Source: Actinomycetota bacterium (GTDB taxonomy: Bacteria > Actinomycetota > Actinomycetes > Nanopelagicales > Nanopelagicaceae). From it: a DNA stretch of 64,000 nt. The notes under the pieces are model-generated. The model ran no database searches. It saw only the letters and a list, made by a program, of their open reading frames with translations, and was not told the DNA's origin. This document shows positions 38,751 to 48,404 of the stretch, in pieces (the first letter of the stretch is position 1; each line of letters starts with the position of its first letter). The position numbers and the translations under genes are program-made. Location: the NCBI GenBank assembly GCA_014377015.1, contig JACMQL010000022.1, positions 1 to 64,000 on the forward strand, written 5' to 3'.

Positions 38751-40160
38751 TTATTCAGTTGATTCGACCGTCTCCACTGGAGCTGGCGTCTCGGAGGTGA
38801 AAGCAGTAACTGCATCCGATGAGGCATCATCCGTAGCGGCGGCTGCATCAGCGGCTTGCGCAACTTCCTTCTGCTTCTTGTGCGCAATAAAGCGCGCTTG
38901 AGCTTCAGCGTATTGACGCTCCCACTCTTCGCGTTGCGTTTCGTGGCCAGGCTTCCACTCCTGTGACTCAGCATCGAAGCCTTCAGGATAAATGAAGTTT
39001 CCTTCTGCATCGTAACGAGCGGCCATGCCGTACTGAGTTGGATCAAAGGCTTCGATCTCGACTTCGTGCCCCTCATTTGCTTGCTTGAGAGAAAGGGAGA
39101 TACGACGTCGCTCGAGATCAATATCTATAATCTTGACGAACAACTCATCATCAACCTGAACAACTTGCTCTGGAATCTCGACATGGCGTTCGGCCAACTC
39201 TGAGATGTGCACAAGTCCTTCAATGCCCTCGTGAACGCGAATGAATGCTCCAAATGGAACCAACTTCGTGACCACGCCTGGGACAACCTGGTTAATTGTG
39301 TGAGTGCGCGCAAATGCCTGCCAAGGATCCTCTTGTGTGGCCTTAAGGGAAAGAGACACTCTCTCGCGCTCAAAGTCGACTTCCAAGACCTCAACAGTTA
39401 CTTCGTCGCCAACTTCAACAACTTCACCTGGATGGTCGATGTGCTTCCAAGAAAGCTCGGACACGTGGACCAAACCATCCACCCCACCAAGATCGACGAA
39501 TGCGCCGAAGTTGACGATAGAGGAAACGACGCCTGTTCGTACCTGTCCCTTTTGGAGTTGATTAAGGAAGGTAGTGCGCGATTCAGATTGAGTCTGCTCC
39601 AGGTAGGCACGACGAGAGAGCACTACGTTGTTGCGATTCTTATCGAGTTCAATGATGCGCGCTTCAACCTGCTTTCCGATGTATGGAGTCAGGTCGCGTA
39701 CGCGACGCATTTCGACTAGGGATGCTGGCAAGAATCCGCGAAGCCCGATATCGACAATCAAGCCACCTTTAACAACTTCGATGACCGTGCCGGTGACAAC
39801 TTCGTCGCGCTCTTTCTTGCCTTCGATTTCGCCCCAAGCGCGTTCGTACTGCGCGCGCTTCTTCGAGAGAATGAGGCGACCTTCTTTATCTTCTTTTTGC
39901 AGGACAAGAGCTTCGATTTTTTCGCCGACTTTTACAATTTCACTTGGATCCACGTCGTGGCGGATCGACAATTCACGGGAGGGAATGACACCTTCTGTTT
40001 TGTAACCAATATCAAGCAGAACTTCGTCTCGATCTACCTGGACGACAATTCCTTCGACGAGATCTCCGTCATTAAAATTGCGGATTGTTCCTTCAATGGC
40101 TGCTAGAAAATCTTCAGCGGTTCCGACATCATTTATTGCGATTACTGGTGAGGTGCTCAA
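38751..40160 (-). CDS. rpsA: 30S ribosomal protein S1 (TTG start)
   Basis: S1 is the mRNA-binding protein of the small subunit. It has 469 residues with four S1 OB-fold repeats (about 33-105, 120-190, 205-277 and 290-365), each with the FxxxG-D/GL-hxS-like pattern, for example NFGAFVDLGG and PFGAFIRVHEG. These are followed by an acidic, Ala/Glu-rich tail. The frame opens with TTG at 40160 (MSTSPVIAIND), preceded by GGAG at 4-5 nt; no ATG or GTG is available before the first repeat. Four repeats, rather than the six of E. coli, is normal for actinobacteria. Confidence 0.96.
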   Translation of the reverse strand: MSTSPVIAINDVGTAEDFLAAIEGTIRNFNDGDLVEGIVVQVDRDEVLLDIGYKTEGVIPSRELSIRHDVDPSEIVKVGEKIEALVLQKEDKEGRLILSKKRAQYERAWGEIEGKKERDEVVTGTVIEVVKGGLIVDIGLRGFLPASLVEMRRVRDLTPYIGKQVEARIIELDKNRNNVVLSRRAYLEQTQSESRTTFLNQLQKGQVRTGVVSSIVNFGAFVDLGGVDGLVHVSELSWKHIDHPGEVVEVGDEVTVEVLEVDFERERVSLSLKATQEDPWQAFARTHTINQVVPGVVTKLVPFGAFIRVHEGIEGLVHISELAERHVEIPEQVVQVDDELFVKIIDIDLERRRISLSLKQANEGHEVEIEAFDPTQYGMAARYDAEGNFIYPEGFDAESQEWKPGHETQREEWERQYAEAQARFIAHKKQKEVAQAADAAAATDDASSDAVTAFTSETPAPVETVESTE

Positions 40161-40303
40161 GTTGCTCCGTAGGGATAGAAAGTAGTAGGGACAGGAACGC
40201 TAAGGGTACGGTTCGCGCAGCGGACGGGTCAATTCGTAGCAGAGCTAACATCCAATGAACCCGGAAATGCTCATTGCTCTCCAAATTGAGTGACTTACCC
40301 CAC

Positions 40304-40309
40304 TAGACT
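40304..40309 (+). promoter_or_regulatory. Candidate -10 TAGACT of the MFS gene
   Basis: TAGACT ends 10 nt before the ATG at 40320, so the mRNA would have only a few untranslated bases. No Shine-Dalgarno sequence is seen. The rest of the 129-nt gap to rpsA shows nothing else I can name. Confidence 0.4.
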
Positions 40310-40319
40310 CATACTTCTT

Positions 40320-41543
40320 ATGAGGCGCTATCGCGAATTGATGGCGTTGACTCATGTCAAAGTGCTGGTTTTTGCCGCGCTCCCCGCCCGAATCGCCTAC
40401 GGAATGATCCAATTGGCTATTTTCTTTAAAGTTGAGCGAGAAACTGGTTCAATCCCGCTGGCTGGATTGGCAATTGGACTCAATGCTCTGGCCAGCTCGC
40501 TCTCAGCCGGCATTCGAGGAACAGTCATGGATCGTTACGGGCAAAAATGGCCGCTTCGAATCTTGGTACCTGCCTACGCCGCCATGCTGATCGTGCTCAA
40601 CATCTCGCATAGTTCATTCGCAATCCTTATTTTCTCCTTCCTGCTCGGATTGACCGCCCCTCCGATAAACCTCTCAGTTCGCCCACTCTGGAAAACCATC
40701 GTCCCACCCACCCTCCTGCGTACCGCATATGCATTGGACACCTCACTTATCAGCGCAATGAGCGTTATCGGTCCGATAGTGGCGACGACGTTAGCTCTTT
40801 CCACGCACCCCGGCGCCCCACTGGTGACATGCGCCGTGTTACTAGTCATGGGCGGCTTTTCTTTAGCACTCACTCAAGTCTCCCGTGAATACGTGCCGGA
40901 GAAGAAGGAGGCGAACAGCGCCCCCCTCTGGCGACACCCGGCTCTGCGCCTGCTGATGCTCGAGGGAAGTTTTATCGGCTTTGGTTGGGGGGCTTTCAAT
41001 GTCGCGGTGCCGGCATTTGCTCTCATTGAGAAAGTGCCGCATCGAACTGCCTGGGTGCTCGGCATTCTCGGATTCAGCAACATAATTGGCGGCTTGCTCG
41101 GGGGCTTAGTTTCAAAGAATTCATCATCATTAGCCACTCTGCGGCGTGCCTACCTGGTGTGGTTCGTCCTTTCCCTGCCCCTCGCCTTCACTTATCCCGG
41201 GTGGAGTATGGCTCTGGTCGGTGCCTTCCTTGGAATCGCGGGCGGTGCAATCCAAGTTTTCTATTGGGAAGTCATGGAAGCTGTGCGCCCAAAGGGAAGT
41301 GCAACTGGCGCGCTCGGTTGGCTATGGACGATTGAGGGTTCCATGATGGCTTTAGGTTCAGCAGTTGGAGGTTTAATTGCCAAGGAAATCTCACCACGCG
41401 TATGTCTGGCGATCACCTCCATCTGTATTGGTCTGGGAGTGGTCATCATTAATTTAGGCAAAGCGCGCTTGAGCGAGGCTAATCGTATTCCGACAGATGA
41501 CGAAGATCTGGATGCGATGCGCGATAATTCCGCACAGAATTAA
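40320..41543 (+). CDS. Major facilitator superfamily permease
   Basis: This 407-residue integral membrane protein has about 12 hydrophobic helices in two halves and a hydrophilic linker near the middle (EYVPEKKEANSAPLW). The first cytoplasmic loop has the MFS-like GIRGTVMDRYGQKWPLR pattern. The start is taken at 40320 (MRRYRELMALTH); a GTG at 40290 would add ten non-hydrophobic residues. The substrate is unknown; drug-efflux or small-molecule export types look most similar in layout. It stands alone on the plus strand between rpsA and polA. Confidence 0.85.
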   Translation: MRRYRELMALTHVKVLVFAALPARIAYGMIQLAIFFKVERETGSIPLAGLAIGLNALASSLSAGIRGTVMDRYGQKWPLRILVPAYAAMLIVLNISHSSFAILIFSFLLGLTAPPINLSVRPLWKTIVPPTLLRTAYALDTSLISAMSVIGPIVATTLALSTHPGAPLVTCAVLLVMGGFSLALTQVSREYVPEKKEANSAPLWRHPALRLLMLEGSFIGFGWGAFNVAVPAFALIEKVPHRTAWVLGILGFSNIIGGLLGGLVSKNSSSLATLRRAYLVWFVLSLPLAFTYPGWSMALVGAFLGIAGGAIQVFYWEVMEAVRPKGSATGALGWLWTIEGSMMALGSAVGGLIAKEISPRVCLAITSICIGLGVVIINLGKARLSEANRIPTDDEDLDAMRDNSAQN

Positions 41544-41563
41544 ACAGTCAGCCGCTGCAACGC

Positions 41564-44155
41564 CTAGTGTGCAGCTTCGCTCCAACTAAAACCAATCCCA
41601 ACGTTAACCGCAAGCGGTGCTTTCAATGGGTATGCAGATCCCATGGAGTCCCGCACGATTGTCGTGACTAGATCTTCTTCGCCTCCCGCAAGTTCTACGA
41701 TTAACTCGTCGTGCACTTGCAGAAGCAGTCGCGACTTCACTTTATGATTCTCAAATTCCTGCTCTACTGCCAGCATGGCAACTTTAATGATGTCCGCAGC
41801 AGATCCCTGTATCGGAGCATTCAGCGCCATTCTCTCCGCGACTTCTCGCCTTTGGCGATTGTCGTGCATAAGATCGGGCAAATAACGACGGCGTCCAAGA
41901 ATAGTTTCCGTAAAGCCGACTTTCTTGGCCTGCTCGACGACTGTTTTAAGATAATCACGAATCCCACCGAAACGTTCGAAATAAGTATCCATCAAATTCT
42001 GCGCCTCAGGAGGTGTAATTCCGAGTTGCGCAGAAAGCCCGTAAGAAGACAATCCATAAGCAAGGCCATACGACATAGCCTTGATCTGTCGACGCATTTC
42101 AGGCGTGACATCGGCCGTGGCAACTCCAAATACTTCACTTGCAACCGTTGAATGTAAATCTTCACCCGATGCGAAAGCGGCAAGCAAGTGCTCGTCATGC
42201 GAAAGATGAGCCATGATGCGCATTTCGATTTGGCTGTAGTCAGCAGTAAGTAGTGATACAAACCCTGCGCCCGCGATGAAACAGTCACGGATCTTTCGAC
42301 CCTCCTCAGTTCGGACTGGGATGTTTTGCAAATTGGGACCAGTGGAAGACAAACGTCCAGTTGCCGCGACAGTCTGAGCGAAGTGAGTATGTATCCGTCC
42401 GTCCACTCCCACCTCAGCTAATAAGCCTTCGACGGTGGTCTTCAACTTGGCTGTCTCACGAATCCTTAAGAGTTGTCTCAGAACCGGATGATTAGTTTTC
42501 TCGGCCAGCCACTCAAGAGATTCCGCGTCGGTTGTGTAGCCCGTCTTAATCTTTTTTGTCTTTGGTAACTTCAACTCGTCGAAAAGCACTACCTGAAGTT
42601 GCTTCGGTGATGCGACGTTGAATTCATGTCCGACGGCGGCATGAGCCGCAGTCGTCTCACGAGCGACTTCGCTTGCGAAGAAATCTCGTAGTGCTAAGAG
42701 CTTCTTGCTGTCCACCGCTATTCCACGCCGTTCCATCATCGTGAGAAGCCGGGCAATCGGCATTTCGAGGTCTTGGAAAAGACCAAGCAAGGTCCGTTCT
42801 TCCAACTCCTTCATAAGAGAATTCCGAATGTCGAAAAGGGAACCAACTTGATGCACAATCTTCGGCTTCGAACTAGAGGAACCCTGCAAAGTCCGCGTTC
42901 CCCATCGACTAATTAGGTCATCGATCTCTTGTGTACGTACGCCTGGGTTAACAACATACGCAGCCAGAGCAGTATCAAAAGCCACTCCATCAATTTTTAC
43001 TATTCTTCCCAAAGACTTTGCATCGTGCATGATCTTCTTCACACCCGGATCCGCAATCCACGGTCCCATTTCATGCGAGTGGACGCAGTAGGACTCCGAT
43101 TTCGACAATGCGACTGCATAACGATGCACTTGAGAATCTTGAATTTCAAAAATAATAGCCAAGTCGCCGGTGTGGCCGGCTATCTTTCCAGAAAGTTCAA
43201 GTGACGAAATATCTTGCACTTCGTCGTTGAAATCCAACATCATGAGGGGCTCTTGAATTGAATTCGACTCGGAAGACTGCTCGATCAGTAATGGTCGGAT
43301 GCGATCTTTCAAAGTGCGAAATTCCAATTCATCGAAGAGTTGAACGGTGTCTTCGCCCTTAATGCCACTCCAAGCCAAATCTGCGATTTCTACTGCCAAA
43401 GGAACTTCATGAAGTAGTTGAGTAAGCTCGCGATTTCGCAAGACGCCCACGATATTTGCGCGCAAGGAATCTCCGACTTTTCCTGGAATCTTGTCGATGT
43501 TTGCAACAAGATTCTTAAGTGAGCCGTACTCCGTTACCCACTTAGCCGCAGTCTTTTCTCCCACGCCTGGTACCGACGGTAAGTTGTCGCTGGGATCTCC
43601 TCGGAGTGCGGCAAAATCTGGATACATCTGCGGCGACATTCCGTACTTCTCAACGATCGCCTCGGGGGTCATGCGTGCCATTTCGCTTACCCCCCGCTTG
43701 GGATACAAAACCGTAACGTGCTGATTGACCAACTGAAAACTGTCTCGATCCCCGGAACAGATCACAATTTCGAAGCCGTCATTTTCAGCCTGCTTAGCGA
43801 GTGTGGCCAGTATGTCGTCGGCTTCGTACCCTGCCAGCTCGAATTGCGATATACCAAATACCTTAACTAACTGATGCAAAAATGACATTTGGGATCGAAA
43901 CTCATCGGGCGTTGCCGCGCGAGTAGCCTTGTACTCCGGGAAAATGTCGGTACGAAACGTTTTACGCGAGACATCGAATGCCACTGCAATATGTGTCGGC
44001 TTTTCCTCCTTTATAAGAGAAATAAGCATGGTCGCAAATCCATAAATTGCATTCGTATGCTGACCGGTAGCGGTGGTGAAATTTTCAGCCGGGAGAGCGT
44101 AAAAGGCGCGATATGCCATTGAATGTCCGTCGACCAGAAGCAATTTTGGCACCAT
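41564..44155 (-). CDS. polA: DNA polymerase I
   Basis: PolA does gap filling in excision repair and Okazaki fragment processing. It has 863 residues. A 5'-nuclease domain (1-290) contains GYEADDILAT and SGDRDSFQL. The middle 3'-5' exonuclease-like domain (about 300-460) appears to lack the usual acidic metal ligands, as in other actinobacterial PolI. The polymerase domain has motif A ADYSQIEMR, O-helix RRQIKAMSYGLAYG and motif C LQVHDELIVE. TAGGAT lies 7 nt before the ATG. It is divergent from the thioesterase gene with 34 nt between start codons. Confidence 0.97.
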   Translation of the reverse strand: MVPKLLLVDGHSMAYRAFYALPAENFTTATGQHTNAIYGFATMLISLIKEEKPTHIAVAFDVSRKTFRTDIFPEYKATRAATPDEFRSQMSFLHQLVKVFGISQFELAGYEADDILATLAKQAENDGFEIVICSGDRDSFQLVNQHVTVLYPKRGVSEMARMTPEAIVEKYGMSPQMYPDFAALRGDPSDNLPSVPGVGEKTAAKWVTEYGSLKNLVANIDKIPGKVGDSLRANIVGVLRNRELTQLLHEVPLAVEIADLAWSGIKGEDTVQLFDELEFRTLKDRIRPLLIEQSSESNSIQEPLMMLDFNDEVQDISSLELSGKIAGHTGDLAIIFEIQDSQVHRYAVALSKSESYCVHSHEMGPWIADPGVKKIMHDAKSLGRIVKIDGVAFDTALAAYVVNPGVRTQEIDDLISRWGTRTLQGSSSSKPKIVHQVGSLFDIRNSLMKELEERTLLGLFQDLEMPIARLLTMMERRGIAVDSKKLLALRDFFASEVARETTAAHAAVGHEFNVASPKQLQVVLFDELKLPKTKKIKTGYTTDAESLEWLAEKTNHPVLRQLLRIRETAKLKTTVEGLLAEVGVDGRIHTHFAQTVAATGRLSSTGPNLQNIPVRTEEGRKIRDCFIAGAGFVSLLTADYSQIEMRIMAHLSHDEHLLAAFASGEDLHSTVASEVFGVATADVTPEMRRQIKAMSYGLAYGLSSYGLSAQLGITPPEAQNLMDTYFERFGGIRDYLKTVVEQAKKVGFTETILGRRRYLPDLMHDNRQRREVAERMALNAPIQGSAADIIKVAMLAVEQEFENHKVKSRLLLQVHDELIVELAGGEEDLVTTIVRDSMGSAYPLKAPLAVNVGIGFSWSEAAH

Positions 44156-44162
44156 GCATTAC

Positions 44163-44168
44163 ATCCTA
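44163..44168 (-). promoter_or_regulatory. -10 hexamer TAGGAT of polA (leaderless)
   Basis: TAGGAT on the minus strand ends 7 nt before the polA ATG. The divergent promoter of the thioesterase gene lies only 7 bp away in the same 34-nt gap. Confidence 0.55.
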
Positions 44169-44175
44169 TTGCAGG

Positions 44176-44181
44176 TACACT
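44176..44181 (+). promoter_or_regulatory. -10 hexamer TACACT of the thioesterase gene (leaderless)
   Basis: TACACT ends 8 nt before the ATG at 44190. A second hexamer, TAGACT, touches the ATG directly and is too close to act as -10 for this start. Confidence 0.45.
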
Positions 44182-44189
44182 TTTAGACT

Positions 44190-44609
44190 ATGAGCGATCA
44201 CGATATGACAGATTTCATGGCTCAAATTATGGAACGTGGCATCTCTCCACTGGATACAAAGTTAGGGATAATAATTCTTGAAGCTTCGCCGCAGCGGTTG
44301 GTTGCAACCATGCCCGTTGCGGGCAACCAACAAGCCGTGGGCTTCCTCCACGGTGGCGCCAACGTAGTGCTCGCCGAGAGTCTTGGCTCTATAGGAACTC
44401 AACTTCATGCTGGATTGGGGCGGCGCATTGTCGGAGTGGATATCAATGCCACCCACCACAAGACCGCACTTTCGGGCATAGTGACCGCGGTGGCTACGCC
44501 TATTTCTCTGGGCAAGACACTTTGCACTTACGAAATAGTTATTACAAATGAAGACGGGGCTCGTACCTGCACCGCCCGAATTACTTGCCTGATTCTGGCG
44601 TCGCGATAA
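44190..44609 (+). CDS. Hotdog-fold thioesterase (PaaI/MenI type)
   Basis: This 139-residue single-domain hotdog protein is of the PaaI/YdiI (4HBT) family, which hydrolyses acyl- or aroyl-CoA. The motif GFLHGGANVVLAESLGS (about 51-67) holds the family HGG and the catalytic acidic residue; VGVDINATHHK follows near 88-98. The substrate cannot be assigned; no menaquinone or phenylacetate genes are adjacent. Its TAA stop abuts the TAA of convergent livF with no spare base. Confidence 0.87.
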   Translation: MSDHDMTDFMAQIMERGISPLDTKLGIIILEASPQRLVATMPVAGNQQAVGFLHGGANVVLAESLGSIGTQLHAGLGRRIVGVDINATHHKTALSGIVTAVATPISLGKTLCTYEIVITNEDGARTCTARITCLILASR

Positions 44610-45323
44610 TTAACCTCCTAGATAGGCCTTCGTCACCGCTTCGTCCTTAGCCAAATCCGACGCAATCCCGCTCATCTTGATAGTTCCAGACTCCAAAACA
44701 TAAGCGCGATCGGCAACATCTAGCGCAGCGGCGGCATTCTGTTCGATTAGCAAAATCGTGATGCCCTGTTCGCGAATTTTCACAATCGTCTCGAAAATCA
44801 TGTCAACAAGCACCGGTGCAAGACCCATTGATGGCTCATCAAGTAAAAGCAATTTAGGAGCGCCCATCATGGCGCGTGCCACGGCGAGCATTTGCTGCTC
44901 GCCACCTGACATGGTTCCCCCCTTTTGCTCATACCTTTCTCGAAGGCGAGGGAATAGTTCAAGAACTCGCTCAAGATCCTCTTTTACCTTTGCAGAATCT
45001 TTTCGAAGAAAGGCCCCGAGTTCGAGATTTTCACGCACGGACATACGAGGGAAAATTCGTCGACCTTCTGGAGATTGACACAGGCCCATCGCCACAATTT
45101 CGTGGCCCTCAACGCCATCGATGCGTTTGCCATTAAAAGTTATGGTTCCGCTCTTGGGCTTAAGCAGGCCAGAAATGGTGCGTAAAGTTGTGGACTTACC
45201 GGCACCATTGGATCCGATGAGCGTAACGATCTCTCCTTGGTTTACAGTCAGAGAGACGTTTTTAACTGCCAGAATTGAACCGTAAGCAACCGCTAAATCC
45301 TTTACCTCAAGAAGGGCACTCAT
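44610..45323 (-). CDS. livF: Branched-chain amino acid ABC transporter ATPase LivF
   Basis: This is one of the two ATPases of a Liv-type importer. It has 237 residues. Walker A is IGSNGAGKSTT (about 35-45), the signature is MSGGEQQMLAVAR, Walker B is LLLLDEPSMGLAP and the H-loop is LIEQNA, the last characteristic of LivF. The ATG overlaps the livG stop by 4 bp. It is the last gene of livK-H-M-G-F. Confidence 0.95.
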   Translation of the reverse strand: MSALLEVKDLAVAYGSILAVKNVSLTVNQGEIVTLIGSNGAGKSTTLRTISGLLKPKSGTITFNGKRIDGVEGHEIVAMGLCQSPEGRRIFPRMSVRENLELGAFLRKDSAKVKEDLERVLELFPRLRERYEQKGGTMSGGEQQMLAVARAMMGAPKLLLLDEPSMGLAPVLVDMIFETIVKIREQGITILLIEQNAAAALDVADRAYVLESGTIKMSGIASDLAKDEAVTKAYLGG

Positions 45324-46099
45324 GCTTTTTCTCCCTTTGCTTTACCCAAGTATGCCTCGATCACTCGATGGTTGGATTTGATCTCGGCTGGAGATCCCTC
45401 AGCAATCTTTTCACCTTGATCAAGAACTGTGACGCGTTCGGATACTGACATCACAACACTCATGTCATGCTCGATTAACAAAATCGAAACGTCTTGTTCG
45501 TCGCGAACTCTATATACAAAATCGATAAAGGTGAGCGACTCTTGAGGGTTCATGCCGGCCGTCGGCTCGTCGAGTAGAAGAACACGGGGTTTCAGCGCAA
45601 GAGCGCGTGCAACCTCAAGTCGACGCTGATCACCGTACGAAAGATTGCGTGCATACTCCCCCGCCCACTTGCCGATACCTACGAATTTCAACAGTTCCTT
45701 AGCTCTCTCGTGCGCTTCTCTTTCTTCGCGACGTTGCCCCGGGGTCCGCAAAATAGTAGAGACGATTCCCGCTTTAAGATGAGAGTGCATCGCGACCATA
45801 ACATTTTCTTCGGCTGTCATTAAGCCAAAAAGTCGTATGTTCTGAAAAGTACGCGCTATTCCCCCGGCCGCAATCTTGTGCGGCGGACGAGCCGTAATGT
45901 CCTCTTCGCCAAAATATACGTTGCCACCCGTGGGTTTGTAGAGACCTGTGAGGACGTTGAAAAATGTTGTTTTGCCAGCCCCATTTGGGCCGATAAGACT
46001 GACGATACCGCCCTTGGGTATATCGAAGGTAACGTCGTTAACTGCAACCAGGCCACCAAAACGGACTGAAATGTGTTCGGCTCTTAATGCGCTCGACAT
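45320..46099 (-). CDS. livG: Branched-chain amino acid ABC transporter ATPase LivG
   Basis: This is the second ATPase of the Liv importer. It has 259 residues. Walker A is IGPNGAGKTTF (about 37-47), the signature is LSYGDQRRLEVARAL, typical of LivG rather than LSGGQ, Walker B is VLLLDEPTAGMNP and the H-loop is LIEHDMSV. The start overlaps the livM stop (TAATG). Confidence 0.95.
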   Translation of the reverse strand: MSSALRAEHISVRFGGLVAVNDVTFDIPKGGIVSLIGPNGAGKTTFFNVLTGLYKPTGGNVYFGEEDITARPPHKIAAGGIARTFQNIRLFGLMTAEENVMVAMHSHLKAGIVSTILRTPGQRREEREAHERAKELLKFVGIGKWAGEYARNLSYGDQRRLEVARALALKPRVLLLDEPTAGMNPQESLTFIDFVYRVRDEQDVSILLIEHDMSVVMSVSERVTVLDQGEKIAEGSPAEIKSNHRVIEAYLGKAKGEKA

Positions 46100-47280
46100 T
46101 AGTGAGAGCCTCCAATATTGGAAGTTGCGTCATCTGCTTCATGCAATATCGCCTTGAGGCGCGACTCTGGGATCAATCCTTCTCGTTTGTAAAGCATCAT
46201 CAAAATGAGAACGCCGCCAAAGAGCAAAAAATTGTAAGAAGGAAAATTTATGGAAGTATTAAACGTGCTGTTGACAAGATCACCAAAGGCGGGCAACCCC
46301 GTTGAATTGATCCAGGCGATCAACAACGCTCCGACCATTACGCCCCAGACATTTCCCATACCGCCGAGAACGACCATTGCCAGCAAGATAATCGAAATCG
46401 AGAAATTGAAACGATCCGCAAAAACGCCGTTAACGTGCGTTGCAAATGCGACACCTCCAATACCTCCAGAAAATGCGCCAACCGCGTAGGCAGCAAGTTT
46501 GGATCGCATCAATGGAACGCCCATCATGCTAGCTGCAAGCTCGTCTTCGCGAATCGCGAGCCATGCGCGTCCTAACCGTCCAGTGCGCAATCTCAGTGAC
46601 ACAAATACCATAAGTGCAGTAAGCAGAACGAAGATCGCGAATTTCCAACTAAAGTCAAATGGACCGAGTGCCTTCCCAGGGACGCCGATATTGTCCACCG
46701 GGGAAATTCCCTTGGTTCCGTTGGACATATTAAAACCAGCGATATTCTCACCATTTGTGAATACCTGCGGGATTATTTCGCCAAATCCCAACGTTACCAA
46801 GGCAAGATAGTCACTCTTGAGTCGCAAAGTAGGAGCGCCGATTATAATTCCAAAGAAAGCACAAATAAGTCCACCAATGAAGATCACGGCCCAAAAACTA
46901 AGATGGATTCCTGGGAGCGCAGGATTGGCCGTGGTCAAAATGTGTATGTTTGCTTGATGAAAAAATGCTGACATAAACCAACCAGCCGAGTAACCACCAA
47001 TCGCCCAAAAAGCCACGAATCCGAGATCAAGCAGACCCGCGTAACCCACGACGATATTCAATCCGAGTGCGCAGATAACCCACACCAAAGCTTCGTTAAG
47101 ACCCGTTGGAGGAAACCAACTCTGCACCACAGATTGGAATCCCTCAGGCGTACGAATCAGAACATAAGTGTAAAAGACCCAAATGAAGGCTGCTGCGCTG
47201 AGAAAACCAATGGTCCATTTTCGATGGCTGGTCGCCTTTATTTTCTTTGACTTGTTCTCTTTCTTCAATGTAATTGCCAT
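46099..47280 (-). CDS. livM: Branched-chain amino acid ABC transporter permease LivM
   Basis: This is a membrane permease of 393 residues. A charged, Lys-rich N-terminus is followed by about ten hydrophobic helices. Family motifs include NIVVGYAGLLDLGFVAFWAIGGY (partly cited: GLLDLGFVAFWAIGGY, about 78-93) and the cytoplasmic EAA-like loop GRLGRAWLAIREDELAA near 233-249. It pairs with LivH. The start lies 1 nt past the livH stop. Confidence 0.95.
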   Translation of the reverse strand: MAITLKKENKSKKIKATSHRKWTIGFLSAAAFIWVFYTYVLIRTPEGFQSVVQSWFPPTGLNEALVWVICALGLNIVVGYAGLLDLGFVAFWAIGGYSAGWFMSAFFHQANIHILTTANPALPGIHLSFWAVIFIGGLICAFFGIIIGAPTLRLKSDYLALVTLGFGEIIPQVFTNGENIAGFNMSNGTKGISPVDNIGVPGKALGPFDFSWKFAIFVLLTALMVFVSLRLRTGRLGRAWLAIREDELAASMMGVPLMRSKLAAYAVGAFSGGIGGVAFATHVNGVFADRFNFSISIILLAMVVLGGMGNVWGVMVGALLIAWINSTGLPAFGDLVNSTFNTSINFPSYNFLLFGGVLILMMLYKREGLIPESRLKAILHEADDATSNIGGSH

Positions 47281-47281
47281 A

Positions 47282-48322
47282 TCAAACTTTCTCCGTAACT
47301 CTCTTGCCCAATAGCCCCGTGGGTTTAAAGGCCATGAGCAGGATTAGAATTGAGAAAACTACCGTCTGCGACCACTGTTGTCCCAGACCAATCGGAAGTC
47401 CATCGTTGAGTCCTTGAATCAAACCGATGAGCAGTGCGCCGAGAACTGCACCCTGCAAATTGCCAATGCCTCCCATCACCGCAGAGGTGAATGCAATTAA
47501 CCCAAGTTGATAGCCAAGGTTGTAAGAAGTCAATCCTCTAGTTTGCTGGAACAAAAGACCAGCAGCTCCGGCAAGGGCTCCACCCAAGGCGAAGGTAAAG
47601 GAAATAGTGCGGTTAACGTTTATGCCCATCAAGCGGGCGGCGTCTTGGTCTTGGGCGGTTGCGCGCATTGCCTTTCCTTGACTTGTTCGCGTGACTATCC
47701 ACGACATCAAGAGAAGAATTGGCACAGTAATCGCGAAGGAAAAAATTGTCGTGTAAGGAATTCTAACTTCACCGACAAAGAAAGCGCCCTTCGGCAAAAT
47801 GCTGTTCCATGTCTTCTGGCCCGAACCGTTCCACCGCAATCCAACGAATTGCAAGACGAACGAAACACCTACGGCGGTAATTAAGGGCGCTAACTTAGGC
47901 GCACGCCTTAGCCTTCTATAAGCAAACCTCTCAATTCCCACATTCAGGGTTCCGCAGAAAACCATCACAGCGATGAGACAAACAAAAAAGACTCCCCATT
48001 GAGCTCCGCCCAAATATTCTTGACCGAGCCACATCGCGACAAAGTTGGCGGAGAATACAGTTCCAAGCATAAATAAGTCACCATGCGCAAAATTGATGAG
48101 CTCAATAATTCCGTATACCAAGGTATATCCGAGTGCAATCAGCGCATAGAGGACGCCGTTACTCAATCCGATTAAAGATGCCTGAAAGAATTGGGATGGA
48201 GATTTAACAAAGTTAATACCGAGCCAATACAAAACGAGTGTCGCTGCAATCAATCCAAGTGTTCGCTCGAGATACTTCCGTCGATCTTGTCGAGATTGAT
48301 ACCCGTTCGTAAACAGTGACAC
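47282..48322 (-). CDS. livH: Branched-chain amino acid ABC transporter permease LivH
   Basis: This is the other Liv permease, of 346 residues from a GTG with GGAG 5 nt upstream. It has about eight helices, with the LivH signatures GLSNGVLYALIALGYTLVYG (about 52-71, directly visible) and INFAHGDLFMLG (about 75-86), and the loop GKAMRATAQDQDAARLMGI near 213-231. A strong hairpin lies between livK and this gene. Confidence 0.95.
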   Translation of the reverse strand: MSLFTNGYQSRQDRRKYLERTLGLIAATLVLYWLGINFVKSPSQFFQASLIGLSNGVLYALIALGYTLVYGIIELINFAHGDLFMLGTVFSANFVAMWLGQEYLGGAQWGVFFVCLIAVMVFCGTLNVGIERFAYRRLRRAPKLAPLITAVGVSFVLQFVGLRWNGSGQKTWNSILPKGAFFVGEVRIPYTTIFSFAITVPILLLMSWIVTRTSQGKAMRATAQDQDAARLMGINVNRTISFTFALGGALAGAAGLLFQQTRGLTSYNLGYQLGLIAFTSAVMGGIGNLQGAVLGALLIGLIQGLNDGLPIGLGQQWSQTVVFSILILLMAFKPTGLLGKRVTEKV

Positions 48323-48404
48323 TGATTCTCCTTCACGTCGTTTCGCGAATGCCTTCGCCTAGTTGAGACTATTCGCAAATCTAATTTTTGAAAGTGATAC
48401 AAGA

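Noticed and set aside
40161-40289. Structured RNA in the rpsA-MFS gap
   Set aside because: No convincing stem-loops or tRNA-like arms were found; only the candidate MFS promoter could be named.
44184-44189. TAGACT touching the thioesterase ATG as its -10
   Set aside because: There is no room for a transcription start before the ATG; TACACT at 44176 has the right spacing.
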